Counted from the first letter of the stretch, positions 33,464-41,425 are shown. The stretch is DNA of 41,425 bases from Opitutia bacterium UBA7374 (GCA_002469895.1 DKOA01000010.1:20809-62233); one strand, 5' to 3'. Numbers and translations are program-made. Notes: generated by a model not told the origin, from the letters alone.

Positions 33464-35218
33464 CTACAACTGAGCAACGATACGGAATCCGGTCATCCGA
33501 TTGCGTTCGCCCCGCGGCGAGTTTCTCACTGGCACAGTAAAGATCGCTTCCAAATTATCCTGTGCGTGACCTCCAATGTGTTTGGCGTCTTCGTCCTCAA
33601 AACGATCCATTGATTCAAGCCACTCGCTAACATTGCCCAACAAGTCGAAGTAGCCGTTGCCAAATGCTCCTTGGCTAGCCACTGGATGCGCATCACCGCC
33701 GGAATTTGAAGCACTCCATGTATAGTCTTCCAGAGCCAGGTAACGCAGGGGGCCAAGCGCCTCGCGGAACTCATTTTCATTTGGTAAACGCACAGGCTTT
33801 CCCATGATCCAACTGAGCCGCTGACAAAAGGTTTTTGCCTCCCGCCAACTGACGGAATCAACCGGGTGGTCGTCTGCCTTCAATCGGCTGGGATTCTGCC
33901 CCATAACAATTGAATACAGGCCCTGTGTTACCTCTGTCGTTAACATCGACCAACCACCCGAATCAGACACCTTAAGCATTCGACGATACAAGTGCTCTTG
34001 AATGAACCCGATATCATTCTGGATGAGATTCAAGTAGCGAATCTTCACCTGTAAGTTTGAATCATTTAAAGAACTCCTCGGATAAGTTTCCTCCATCTGC
34101 ATAATATCTCGACGCAGATCGACGATTTTGTCGATCGCAGCACGGATCTTACGACTCGCCAGGAAGTCTTGTAGCGCATCATGGTTTGCCTCAATTTCTA
34201 AGCCTAATTCATAACTTTGTGAGGTCTGAGACTTTCGCTGGTACTCAACCACTCGTTCCGGAGAGGCATGCGGACTATCCGGGTATTCCAGATTCAGTAT
34301 TTTTTGCAGACGCGCCGCTTCTTCATAGTAGCTGGCTGCCTCCAAATTATCACCTGCGACTCTACGGGCATCGGCCATCTGAACAATCTCCGTAATTCGA
34401 ATAAACCCCTCTCCGGAAAGCACCCCAACCAGTTTTGTTTGAAGTTTTCCGGAACGAGACACATCCGCTTGGCGCGTACCCCGGTGCTTGCTGTTCAGCG
34501 TATCCTGCAATTGTATAGCCTTTTCCAGCGCTTCTTTTGCCGCTGCCCAGTCCTTGACCGCCCGCTTTACATCTGCCTCGCGCTCATAGGCCAAGCTTTC
34601 CCGATAGATCGGTTCGGCCGTGAGAAACTCAGAACTGCGACGCAACCGTGCGGTTCGAGACGGATCCTGTGCATGACTTAAAGGGAACTCTTCATTAATT
34701 TTTTCCTGCAGTTGCCAGGCTAGCTGGTACTGCGCCAGCGCCTCTTCAATCTTATCCGCTCCCGCCAGTTTGGCCGCCTCGCCCTCGGCTTCCAGACTCA
34801 AACTAAGTGTATCTTTTACCGCAAAATCCTGATACTGTTTTTCGAGAAACTCGAGGCGTTTGACCTGCTCCATTTCCGCGTTGGGCCTACCTTCCACATA
34901 CTCGCGTTGAGCGGCCACCGCTTGCTCTAATAAAAGTAAATCCTCTTTGCTCGGCTTCCGCAAAACCAAGATTTCTTCAAATGCTTCCACCAGCTCCACG
35001 CTCGCCTGCAAACGTTCCGCAAAATAGGCACGCTTTTCCAGTACCCCCGGCTCCAACTCCATATTAGAGTAGTCCACCTCTTTCGGGCCCAATTCACTCA
35101 AAAGCCAGAACCCTACAATGACCGCCGCAGATAGAGCAACCACAGCAGTCGCCAAAAGTGCCTTCTTGAACAAGCGACTAAAAAAAGAGTTTCGACGTTT
35201 TCTATGATTTTTGGCCAT
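33464..35218 (-). CDS. Membrane-anchored coiled-coil protein with C-terminal FGE/sulfatase-modifying-like domain
   Basis: A 584-residue protein from the ATG at 35218. The N-terminus is basic (KNHRKRRNSFFSR) and followed by one membrane span (LLATAVVALSAAVIVGFWLL). A long charged helical region of about 350 residues with repeated heptads and TPR-like spacing follows. The last 150 residues form an FGE-sulfatase (SUMF1/EgtB-like) domain: EVTQGLYSIVMGQNPS, HPVDSVSWREAKTFCQRL, VRLPNENEFREA, DLLGNVSEWL and MTGFRIVAQL. The usual RGGSW block with its catalytic cysteine reads HIGGHAQDN, so the domain is unlikely to oxidise cysteine and may be a binding module. Partners are the 49-residue protein and perhaps the pilin-like protein downstream. 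Confidence 0.82.
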   Translation of the reverse strand: MAKNHRKRRNSFFSRLFKKALLATAVVALSAAVIVGFWLLSELGPKEVDYSNMELEPGVLEKRAYFAERLQASVELVEAFEEILVLRKPSKEDLLLLEQAVAAQREYVEGRPNAEMEQVKRLEFLEKQYQDFAVKDTLSLSLEAEGEAAKLAGADKIEEALAQYQLAWQLQEKINEEFPLSHAQDPSRTARLRRSSEFLTAEPIYRESLAYEREADVKRAVKDWAAAKEALEKAIQLQDTLNSKHRGTRQADVSRSGKLQTKLVGVLSGEGFIRITEIVQMADARRVAGDNLEAASYYEEAARLQKILNLEYPDSPHASPERVVEYQRKSQTSQSYELGLEIEANHDALQDFLASRKIRAAIDKIVDLRRDIMQMEETYPRSSLNDSNLQVKIRYLNLIQNDIGFIQEHLYRRMLKVSDSGGWSMLTTEVTQGLYSIVMGQNPSRLKADDHPVDSVSWREAKTFCQRLSWIMGKPVRLPNENEFREALGPLRYLALEDYTWSASNSGGDAHPVASQGAFGNGYFDLLGNVSEWLESMDRFEDEDAKHIGGHAQDNLEAIFTVPVRNSPRGERNRMTGFRIVAQL

Positions 35219-35366
35219 GCCGGCAGGCGAGGAATAGTAAGCGATATAACATTTTAACCTGCCAGATTTACCATATGCGGGCAAGGCAAAAGCTTGGTGC
35301 CCGTCTCCACATAAGCCAATTTTCACACTCGACTTCAAAACCTAAACCCCATTTCAACTATAGCGG

Positions 35367-36215
35367 ATGTTCGAACAAATCACGATCCTCGGTACCGGAT
35401 TGTTAGGTGCCTCCATTGCTATCGCCTCGCGCGCGCTCAATCTATCAAATAGGATTGTTGTCTGGACTCGTAACCCGGAAACACGTGCTCGATGTGCCAA
35501 AGCCGAATGGTGTGATCATGTTGCCGAAACCCCCGCTGAAGCAGCTCAAGGCAGCCAACTGACTGTGATCTGTACGCCCGTGCAGACAATCCTCCCTCTG
35601 CTCGGAGAAATCAGCCCTGCCCTGCACTCAGGCTCCATCGTGACCGATGTCGGAAGCACAAAGGGAAGCATTTGCGCAGGCACAGAAACCCTCCCGAAGA
35701 GAGATTATACCTTCATAGGGTCGCACCCCATGGCAGGCTCTGAACAATCCGGGATGGATAGCGCCACCGGTGACCTATTCCGCTCGTCCGCATGCATTCT
35801 GACACCCCTGCCGGGCACCGATCCGGAAAAGAGCGCGCAGCTACACACATTTTGGCAAGCCTTGGGGATGACTACGCATGAGATGACCCCGGAGCAGCAT
35901 GATGAAATCGTTGCCCATATCAGCCACCTGCCGCATCTGCTGGCCACCGCTATCTGCAATACACTGGCTAAAAAATCGCTGGCCTGGAGGCAACTGGCCG
36001 GCGGCGGGTTATGCGACAGCACGAGGATTGCTGCCGGTGATCCAACCCTCTGGTGCCAGATCCTCAGTGAAAACCGCGATGCAATTCTGCACAGCCTGCA
36101 AGCCTTGGAAAAGGAATTATCGACTGTTAAGCGTCTGCTTGAAGAAAAAGACGAGGCGGCCATTTTTGACACCCTAGCCTCGGGGAAAGCCTACCGGGAA
36201 GGCCTGCCTAAGTGA
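35367..36215 (+). CDS. tyrA: Prephenate dehydrogenase
   Basis: A 282-residue NAD(P)-dependent dehydrogenase that turns prephenate (or arogenate) into the tyrosine precursor. The N-terminal Rossmann motif is ILGTGLLGASIAIA; family blocks are VVWTRNPETR, VICTPVQTI, DVGSTKGSI and the GSHPMAGSEQSG substrate motif. The C-terminal helical domain has HISHLPHLLATAI. It is the first gene of tyrA-aroA-cmk-plsC. Its stop overlaps the GTG start of aroA by 4 bases. It is divergent from the FGE-like gene across about 150 bp that should contain the promoter. Confidence 0.93.
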   Translation: MFEQITILGTGLLGASIAIASRALNLSNRIVVWTRNPETRARCAKAEWCDHVAETPAEAAQGSQLTVICTPVQTILPLLGEISPALHSGSIVTDVGSTKGSICAGTETLPKRDYTFIGSHPMAGSEQSGMDSATGDLFRSSACILTPLPGTDPEKSAQLHTFWQALGMTTHEMTPEQHDEIVAHISHLPHLLATAICNTLAKKSLAWRQLAGGGLCDSTRIAAGDPTLWCQILSENRDAILHSLQALEKELSTVKRLLEEKDEAAIFDTLASGKAYREGLPK

Positions 36216-37573
36216 GCGACCCCCTGTCCATCCAACCAATCCTTCAACCGATTGATGCATCGCTTTCTCTTCCCGGGTCAAAAAGCATCACTAATCGCGC
36301 GCTCATACTAGCGGCTTTAGCAGAGGGTGAGACGACTCTTGAAGGCGCTCTCTTCAGTCGCGACACGCAGATAATGGTGCAGGCTCTCCGACAATTAGGA
36401 TTCCGCTGCGAGGAAGACGCCGAAAGCCATCGAATTACACTACGGGGAGAGGGGGGGCACATCCCCGAAAAATCCGCGCAGATCGATGTTGGCAACGCCG
36501 GCACAGCCGCGCGTTTTCTCACCGCCTTTCTTGCTCTGCAGCCAGGCGGGGTCTACCACTTGGACGGCGATGATGCCATGCGCCAGAGACCCATGGCCGG
36601 CTTAATCGAAGCCCTCCGCACGCTCCATGCAGCGGCATTTGATTTTCACGGAGAACCGAACCACTTTCCCTTTACTGTAAAAGCACAAGGCTACCAAGGC
36701 GGTACCTGCACCGTTGACGCCTCTGCCAGCAGCCAAATCCTATCTGCCTTGCTCCTCGCAGCTCCTACCGGAAATCGCCCAGTACATCTTGCTGCACCCG
36801 GCGTGCGCCCCGCATACATTGAAATTACCCAGAAGATGCGGGAAAGTTTTGGGGCACCCCTCATATCAGAAGACCCCTCCGAAGTCTTTTCCCTCCAGCC
36901 TATCCGGTATTGCCAACCCAAAGGTGGCCTCTATCCGGTGGAGCCAGACCTTTCTGCCGCCAGCTATTTTCTAGCCCTGGTGCTGATACATAACGGCCGC
37001 ATCACCTTACCCGGGATCGGGCCCAAGCCAATGCAGGGAGACGCTGCATTTGCCGAAACCCTAGAGCATCACGGTCTGCAAATTGAGCGTGAGCAAGCGC
37101 AATGGCTGGTCCGTAAAGACGGCACCCGTAAAATCCAACTCGAGGCGCGTGAAATTAATTTCAACGCTTACTCAGACACCTTTCTGACCTACGCAGCGAT
37201 CACACCTCTACTCGGCGGTCCAGTCCGTATAACGGGAATCGGTCACACTCGGAGACAAGAGACTGATCGCATCAGCGGGATAGCGAAAGAGCTGTCCAAA
37301 CTAGGTCAACCGGTGGAAGAGGCCGCAGACAGTCTCTACATAAAACCGGACCTCGATGCCCTGCGCGCACATGCAAAAGCAGCGCGTTCGGCCGGACAAC
37401 TGCTTGCAGTCGAAACGTATGAAGACCATCGTTTTGCCATGAGCTTTGCCATCCTTGGCACCTATGACCTATTCGAAGACGGCCAGCCCTGGCTGGCGAT
37501 CAAAGACCCTGCCTGTTGCGGCAAAACTTACCCGAAATTCTTTGATGTGCTGCAGTCCTTACGCCATGACTAA
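36212..37573 (+). CDS. aroA: 3-Phosphoshikimate 1-carboxyvinyltransferase (EPSP synthase)
   Basis: Joins phosphoenolpyruvate to shikimate 3-phosphate, the sixth step of the shikimate pathway. The signature LPGSKSITNRALIL is near the N-terminus, and GNAGTAARFLTAFLA is the PEP-binding block. GDDAMRQRPM and the C-terminal YEDHRFAMSFA are also family-typical. The gene starts at a GTG (36212) that overlaps the tyrA stop. The GNAGTA form is that of class I-type loops; I draw no conclusion about inhibitor sensitivity. The stop overlaps cmk by 8 bp. Confidence 0.95.
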   Translation: MSDPLSIQPILQPIDASLSLPGSKSITNRALILAALAEGETTLEGALFSRDTQIMVQALRQLGFRCEEDAESHRITLRGEGGHIPEKSAQIDVGNAGTAARFLTAFLALQPGGVYHLDGDDAMRQRPMAGLIEALRTLHAAAFDFHGEPNHFPFTVKAQGYQGGTCTVDASASSQILSALLLAAPTGNRPVHLAAPGVRPAYIEITQKMRESFGAPLISEDPSEVFSLQPIRYCQPKGGLYPVEPDLSAASYFLALVLIHNGRITLPGIGPKPMQGDAAFAETLEHHGLQIEREQAQWLVRKDGTRKIQLEAREINFNAYSDTFLTYAAITPLLGGPVRITGIGHTRRQETDRISGIAKELSKLGQPVEEAADSLYIKPDLDALRAHAKAARSAGQLLAVETYEDHRFAMSFAILGTYDLFEDGQPWLAIKDPACCGKTYPKFFDVLQSLRHD

Positions 37574-38231
37574 CGCACAACCCAATCGAATTATTGCAAT
37601 CGATGGAGGCGCCGCTACGGGCAAATCATCGACCTCTAAACGGTTGGCCAAATACTTCAACCTGCTGCATGTCGATACGGGTTCCCATTACCGCACAATT
37701 ACGCATGCTCTCTTACAGGCCGGCGCCAGCCCGGGGGATAAAGAAGCCGTCCAACGCCTACTCTCTGAAATGGTCTTACAGACCCGAATCGACGGCCAAA
37801 GCGCGCAACTTCAAATCAACGGGCACAGCCCCACTCAAGAGGAACTGCGCTCAACTCTAGTGAACCAGAACGTTTCCGCATTTGCTGCCCTCCCCGAACT
37901 GCGGCAGGCGCTCTTTGCCTATCAGCGGGATCAAGAGAAAGTCGCTCGCATGCACCATTTTAAGGGCCTGATTATGGAAGGTCGCGATATCGGATCTGTT
38001 ATCCTGCCCGATGCTAACTTCCGTTTCTATCTCCACGCAGATGAGGAGACCCGAGCCGCCAGACGGGCGAAACAAGGCGAGACCGACTCCATCGCCCAAC
38101 GCGATAAACAAGATAAACAACGACAGGCGGCCCCGCTGACATGCCCGGAGGGAGCTTTTCGTATCGACACAGGAACGCTCGACCTCGAGGGCGTCATCCA
38201 ACAGATTATCGGGATCATCGAAAATGCCTGA
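37566..38231 (+). CDS. cmk: Cytidylate kinase
   Basis: A 221-residue NMP kinase that phosphorylates CMP and dCMP. The P-loop is IDGGAATGKSSTSKRLA, CMP-binding includes VDTGSHYR, and MEGRDIGSVI and RAKQGETDSIAQRDKQDKQR provide the base and phosphate contacts. The IDTGTLDLEGVI block closes the fold. The ORF extends back to 37446 inside aroA, but the ATG at 37566 is the family start and overlaps aroA by 8 bp. The order aroA-cmk is common in bacteria. It overlaps plsC by 8 bp, so the set is translationally coupled. Confidence 0.93.
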   Translation: MTNAQPNRIIAIDGGAATGKSSTSKRLAKYFNLLHVDTGSHYRTITHALLQAGASPGDKEAVQRLLSEMVLQTRIDGQSAQLQINGHSPTQEELRSTLVNQNVSAFAALPELRQALFAYQRDQEKVARMHHFKGLIMEGRDIGSVILPDANFRFYLHADEETRAARRAKQGETDSIAQRDKQDKQRQAAPLTCPEGAFRIDTGTLDLEGVIQQIIGIIENA

Positions 38232-38874
38232 TCCTCGCCCTTCCATTCCTCCGCTCTATGAAGCCGTCCGCCTAACCGCAGATTGGTTCTTTAGCTCGCT
38301 CTATGACTTTACCACCGCGGACCTGAAAAACGCTCCACCGACTGGCAGCGTTATCTTCGCAGCCAACCACGTAAGCTACTTCGATCCCCCCGCTATCGGT
38401 TGTCGGGTCTATCGACAGATCCACTACTTCGCGCGGGACACCCTCTTCCGGGGACTTTTTGGCAAAGGTCTGGTGGCTATCGGGACGATACCAGTAGCCC
38501 GGGAAAATGCCGATGTAGGTTCCCTCAAAGCGATCTTCCGCTCCTTAAAAAAGGAAGGGACTGTCGCCATCTATCCGGAAGGCACCCGCTCTCCCGACGG
38601 CCAATTGCAAGAACCGAAGCCGGGAGCTGGCATGATCGCCTGTAAATCTCGTGCGACGGTAGTCCCGGTGCGACTCTTTGGCACCTTTGAGGCCTACGGT
38701 AGACAAAGCAAATACCCATCTTTCGGCAGTCGTATACACATTGCCTACGGGCAACCAATGCTGCCCTATGAAATCGATCCGGGCAAAGAGCATCCGGATC
38801 GCTACCTCGAAGCCTCCCGACGAATTATGGAGCGGATTGCCGCTATTGAAATACCCGAGGAAAGGATTGTATAA
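38224..38874 (+). CDS. plsC: 1-Acyl-sn-glycerol-3-phosphate acyltransferase
   Basis: A 216-residue LPLAT-family acyltransferase for phosphatidic acid synthesis, with the four motifs in order: NHVSYFDP (the catalytic His-x4-Asp), the IGTIPVARE region, YPEGTRSPDG, and VPVRLFGTF. It is membrane-associated through the hydrophobic N-terminal helix. It follows cmk with an 8-bp overlap, an arrangement also found in other bacteria. The purM-type gene starts 30 bp further on and is likely in the same transcript. Confidence 0.92.
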   Translation: MPDPRPSIPPLYEAVRLTADWFFSSLYDFTTADLKNAPPTGSVIFAANHVSYFDPPAIGCRVYRQIHYFARDTLFRGLFGKGLVAIGTIPVARENADVGSLKAIFRSLKKEGTVAIYPEGTRSPDGQLQEPKPGAGMIACKSRATVVPVRLFGTFEAYGRQSKYPSFGSRIHIAYGQPMLPYEIDPGKEHPDRYLEASRRIMERIAAIEIPEERIV

Positions 38875-38904
38875 ACCGATATCCGCCCGCTACACAGAAC
38901 AAAA

Positions 38905-40101
38905 ATGAGCCACTCAACAGATCGCTATGCCCAACGCGGCGTATCCTCGACCAAGGAGGAAGTCCACGCCGTTGTCGACAAACTCGACCGCGGCCTCTTT
39001 CCCGGAGCCTTTTGTAAAATCGGCATCGACCAGCTCACCGGAGACCCAGACAAGTGTAATATTATACACGCCGACGGCTCCGGGACTAAGAGCACACTGG
39101 CCTATCTACACTACAGGGAAACGGGTGACCCATCTGCCTTCCGCAAGACCGCACAAGATAGCATCGTCATGAATCTCGACGATTTACTCTGCGTCGGGGC
39201 GACTGAGGGCATCCTCCTCTCCAGCACAGTCAACCGAAATGCTCGCAACCTGCCGGGAGAAGCACTCGCCGAGCTCATCAGCGGCACAGAATCCTTTCTC
39301 TCAACACTACGAGAACAGGGCGTCGGCATCCACAGTGGAGGCGGTGAGACTGCTGACGTCGGCGACCTCACACCCACTGTAACGGTGGACTCTTGCGCGG
39401 TTGCCGTGATGCGGCGCGAAGAGGTGATCGATAACGCAACCATCCATCCGGGACTCGCTATCGTGGGGCTCGCCTCTGCCGGGCAAGCCAACTACGAAAC
39501 TTTTGAAAATTCCGGTATCGGTAGTAACGGGCTGACCAGCGCACGGCACGATCTACTTTGCCGGCACTACTACGACCAATATCCGGAAACCTGCGATGCC
39601 CAAACCAATCCGGAGCTTCTCTATTGCGGTCCGTATAAAATGGAGGACGCCCTTCCCGGGTCGACCCTGACTGTGGGCGAAGCACTACTCAGCCCGACTC
39701 GCACCTATGCCCCGGTCATCCGGCGTCTGTTGGCCGAACAGCGGCCATCCATACGCGGCCTCGTTCACTGCTCCGGAGGGGGGCAAACCAAGTGCCTGCG
39801 CTTTGGTAGCGAAGTTCACTTTATAAAGGACGACTTTCTCCCGATTCCACCCATTTTTCATGCGATTGAAAGCGCCAGTGGCACCTCAATTAAGGAAATG
39901 TTTCGTGTCTATAATATGGGGCACCGAATGGAAATCTACTGTTTCCCCGAAGCGGCAAAACAGATCATTGCGCTCTCAGAATCCTTTGGCATCCCAGCCA
40001 AAGTGATCGGCCGAACCGAAAAGACCCGCCGCAAGGATGGCGCGAACCACTTGAGCATTGAACATGCGGGTACTACTCTGGAGTACGCCATCGGAGAATA
40101 G
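38905..40101 (+). CDS. purM: Phosphoribosylformylglycinamidine cyclo-ligase, Bacteroidetes-like type
   Basis: Closes the imidazole ring in purine synthesis (FGAM to AIR). It is a PurM/HypE-fold ATP-dependent enzyme of 398 residues, longer than the 345 of E. coli. The run RYAQRGVSSTKEEVH, then ADGSGTKSTLAYLHY, QDSIVMNLDDLLCVG, GGGETADVGDLT and GSNGLTSARHD, closely resembles the Bacteroidetes-type AIR synthases. LSPTRTYAPVI and VHCSGGGQTK follow in the C-terminal domain. Shared ancestry or transfer with Bacteroidetes cannot be judged here. It has no clear Shine-Dalgarno sequence. Confidence 0.88.
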   Translation: MSHSTDRYAQRGVSSTKEEVHAVVDKLDRGLFPGAFCKIGIDQLTGDPDKCNIIHADGSGTKSTLAYLHYRETGDPSAFRKTAQDSIVMNLDDLLCVGATEGILLSSTVNRNARNLPGEALAELISGTESFLSTLREQGVGIHSGGGETADVGDLTPTVTVDSCAVAVMRREEVIDNATIHPGLAIVGLASAGQANYETFENSGIGSNGLTSARHDLLCRHYYDQYPETCDAQTNPELLYCGPYKMEDALPGSTLTVGEALLSPTRTYAPVIRRLLAEQRPSIRGLVHCSGGGQTKCLRFGSEVHFIKDDFLPIPPIFHAIESASGTSIKEMFRVYNMGHRMEIYCFPEAAKQIIALSESFGIPAKVIGRTEKTRRKDGANHLSIEHAGTTLEYAIGE

Positions 40102-40215
40102 TCGGAGAGCTTCTGTGCGATCATCGAGTAGCATACGCCGCTTCGGCGAATGCCTGCTCTTTGCTTTGGGGTCATGGCTTTTGGCAGGCCCACTTGCTTT
40201 GCTCCGAGGGGCCCC

Positions 40216-40329
40216 TGGAAAGGCCATCGGCTGGCACTTGACCTACGCTTACCACTCTATCGCGATCTGAACGGCTACCAGTTAGAGACCGATTACAAGT
40301 TTACCATCGGCTGGCAAAAAGCCTGGTAA
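40216..40329 (+). pseudogene. 3' remnant of an outer-membrane beta-barrel protein
   Basis: The frame ending at TAA 40327-40329 encodes KGHRLALDLRLPLYRDL, NGYQLETDYKFT and IGWQKAW. This reads as the last two strands of an outer-membrane barrel: alternating hydrophobic residues, a turn with NG, and a terminal aromatic residue, the usual signal for the Bam machinery. The pattern PLYRDLNGYQLETD resembles the end of transporter proteins of the phenol MetA-pathway family (PF13557) found in Verrucomicrobia. Everything before is missing, so this is a promoterless tail, not a gene. Confidence 0.55.
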
Positions 40330-40351
40330 GCCCACAGAATAGGACAACACA

Positions 40352-40383
40352 AGCTGGTCCCGCCAACTTTGGCGGGGCCAGTT
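40352..40383 (+). terminator. Possible terminator hairpin
   Basis: Arms 40354-40364 and 40371-40381 form an 11-bp stem with one U-G wobble in the plus-strand RNA and a 6-base loop; two further outer pairs extend it to 13. Only a weak TTCC follows instead of a U-run. The position just after the barrel tail suggests it belonged to the lost gene and may also end the purM transcript. Confidence 0.45.
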
Positions 40384-40443
40384 CCAAAAAGTACGGTTGC
40401 AAAATAGCCAAGCCATCGCATGAAATGAATACAGTCATTCGTC

Positions 40444-41409
40444 ATGAGGACTTTTTTACTGCTCGTATTGCTCATTTGCCAGATCGGCTCTTTTCGCTCA
40501 CTCCAAGCGCAGAATCGCGAAATATTAGCGGAATTGAAGATCGGCGTCATAGGGCGCAGTCTTGCAGATCCGTCTTATCAGGCCGTCCACTCCGGAGCGC
40601 GCGATGCGGCAAGGGCATTAAGCCAATCCTACTCCATCGATGTAGAGCTGCGGGTGCTCACCCCACAATTGTCCAATGGGCAGACTCAGTCTTCCGCCCT
40701 CGGACAGCTGCTGATCGAAGGGGCTGATGGTTTTATCATCAGCCCGGAAATTAACAGTGAGGTGGAGGAATCCATACGTTTCGCCATAGAAGAAGGACAA
40801 AAAGCCGTTGTTTTTGAAGGGCTCAAACCCGTGGCCAACGCTCTGGCCCAAGTCGTCGCCAACGAGCGAGCCGCCGGCCGACAAGCAGGCAAAGCCATTC
40901 AATCTAAATTACCCACCCGGGGCCGGATAGCCATCCTCACTTCCGAACAACCAAATGAAGCGGAACTAGCACGCTTAGACGGCCTGCGTGATGCGCTGGG
41001 CTACAAGCGCATAGAATGTATCGTCACTTGCCAGCCGAACTATAGAAGCGCAAATGAAGCGATACGCCTGGCAGAGGAAAAAGACCGTGGCCACTTAATC
41101 AAGGGATGGGTGTTTTTAAATGACTGGCCTCTGCGGGGTGCTCCCGCCTTGCCTTGGCCTCCAGGGAAACTTCCCTGCGTAGCGATCCAGTCCTCTCCCG
41201 CTACCTTTATTTACCTGGACGAAGGTTACCTCTCTGCATTTGTCGCACACCCTTACTATGATTGGGGCTACCGTAGCATGGAAATGCTGATTCAATCACT
41301 CTATCGCAAGCAATCCCCAGAGCCATCCACATTAGTTTTGGGCACTCGTGTAATCAACAAAGACAATGCCGAAGCCTATCGGCGAGAGTGGCAAGAATGG
41401 CTTAACTAG
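40444..41409 (+). CDS. Periplasmic sugar-binding-type protein (Peripla_BP_4 / LacI-like fold)
   Basis: A 321-residue exported binding protein. The signal peptide is MRTFLLLVLLICQIGSF with likely cleavage after LQA. The mature part follows the ribose/LacI-like two-lobed fold: KIGVIGRSLADPSYQAVHSGARDAA at about 32-56, then ADGFIISPEIN, NERAAGRQAGKAI and RGRIAILTSEQPNEAELARLDGL, and DWGYRSMEMLI in the C-terminal lobe. Such proteins deliver sugars or related ligands to ABC transporters or to sensor kinases. The ligand cannot be told. Partner genes would lie beyond the right edge of the window. Confidence 0.85.
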   Translation: MRTFLLLVLLICQIGSFRSLQAQNREILAELKIGVIGRSLADPSYQAVHSGARDAARALSQSYSIDVELRVLTPQLSNGQTQSSALGQLLIEGADGFIISPEINSEVEESIRFAIEEGQKAVVFEGLKPVANALAQVVANERAAGRQAGKAIQSKLPTRGRIAILTSEQPNEAELARLDGLRDALGYKRIECIVTCQPNYRSANEAIRLAEEKDRGHLIKGWVFLNDWPLRGAPALPWPPGKLPCVAIQSSPATFIYLDEGYLSAFVAHPYYDWGYRSMEMLIQSLYRKQSPEPSTLVLGTRVINKDNAEAYRREWQEWLN

Positions 41410-41425
41410 CGGGCGCTTCTCCGGC

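Larger units (their letters stand above)
40102..40443. other. Intergenic stretch with a gene tail and a hairpin
   Basis: About 340 bases between purM and the binding-protein gene. It holds the beta-barrel remnant at 40216-40329 and the hairpin at 40352-40383. Two in-frame ATGs (40150, 40174) could begin a short read-through into the remnant, but the intervening residues resemble nothing. The 60 bases before 40444 should hold the promoter of the binding-protein gene; no clear elements were picked out. Confidence 0.45.

Noticed and set aside
35367..35378. TGTTCGAACA palindrome at the tyrA start, considered as a LexA site
   Set aside because: It has no 4-base spacer between the arms and is formed by the first codons (ATG TTC GAA CA) of tyrA; most likely chance.
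40058..40270. 70-residue plus-strand frame overlapping the end of purM
   Set aside because: It is in a different frame from both purM and the barrel tail, and no motif was seen.

Overview
This window looks like chromosomal DNA of a Verrucomicrobiota bacterium, most likely Opitutae/Puniceicoccales (Coraliomargarita-like). That is inferred from protein character, not from an rRNA: there is a DapL-type lysine pathway enzyme, a eukaryote-type UDP-HexNAc pyrophosphorylase, a PPi-type phosphofructokinase, a PurM of the kind seen in Bacteroidetes, and a remnant of the small 'RFFRVRA'-ending secreted proteins that I associate with this group. GC is moderate and coding density is high. No rRNA, tRNA, CRISPR array, prophage or insertion sequence was seen. 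Many starts lack an obvious Shine-Dalgarno sequence.

Layout. 1-5.6 kb: end of a ribbon-helix-helix-like protein, then minus-strand genes: a UAP1-like pyrophosphorylase and an FtsB/DivIC-like division protein, a strong terminator, and an overlapping panC-nadB-nth operon (pantothenate, NAD, base excision repair). 5.6-13.4 kb: dapL-carbonic anhydrase, a convergent DEAD-box helicase, an uncharacterised secreted protein, gluQ, glpK and a membrane zinc peptidase. 13.4-19 kb, minus: menC-menE-polX and rny. 19-22.3 kb, plus: guaB, a PIN-toxin tail fragment and a divergent purA, so the two branch enzymes after IMP lie side by side. 22.3-24.4 kb: a YjbQ protein, a DUF4136-like lipoprotein, thrH and a Dabb protein. 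24.4-29.8 kb, minus: cinA-holA-purB-pfp. 30-31.3 kb: an accessory islet with a vapBC toxin-antitoxin pair, a 22-bp operator-like palindrome at the vapB start, and a 5'-truncated gene remnant. 31.3-35.2 kb: a compact uvrC, a pilin-like protein, a 49-residue membrane protein and a membrane-anchored coiled-coil/FGE-like protein. 35.4-40.1 kb, plus: a tightly overlapping tyrA-aroA-cmk-plsC set followed by purM. 40.1-41.4 kb: a beta-barrel tail remnant, a hairpin and a periplasmic sugar-binding-type protein.

How it fits together. Most of the window is housekeeping: purines (guaB, purA, purB, purM), aromatic amino acids, lysine/peptidoglycan, cofactors (NAD, pantothenate, menaquinone), DNA repair and replication (nth, polX, uvrC, holA), and RNA decay. 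I found no convincing new multi-gene defence or mobile system. The most interesting items are the vapBC promoter architecture, the divergent PurA, the compact UvrC lacking its iron-sulfur cysteines with a LexA-like palindrome upstream, the FGE-like membrane protein with its small membrane partner, and three promoterless gene tails left in intergenic DNA.
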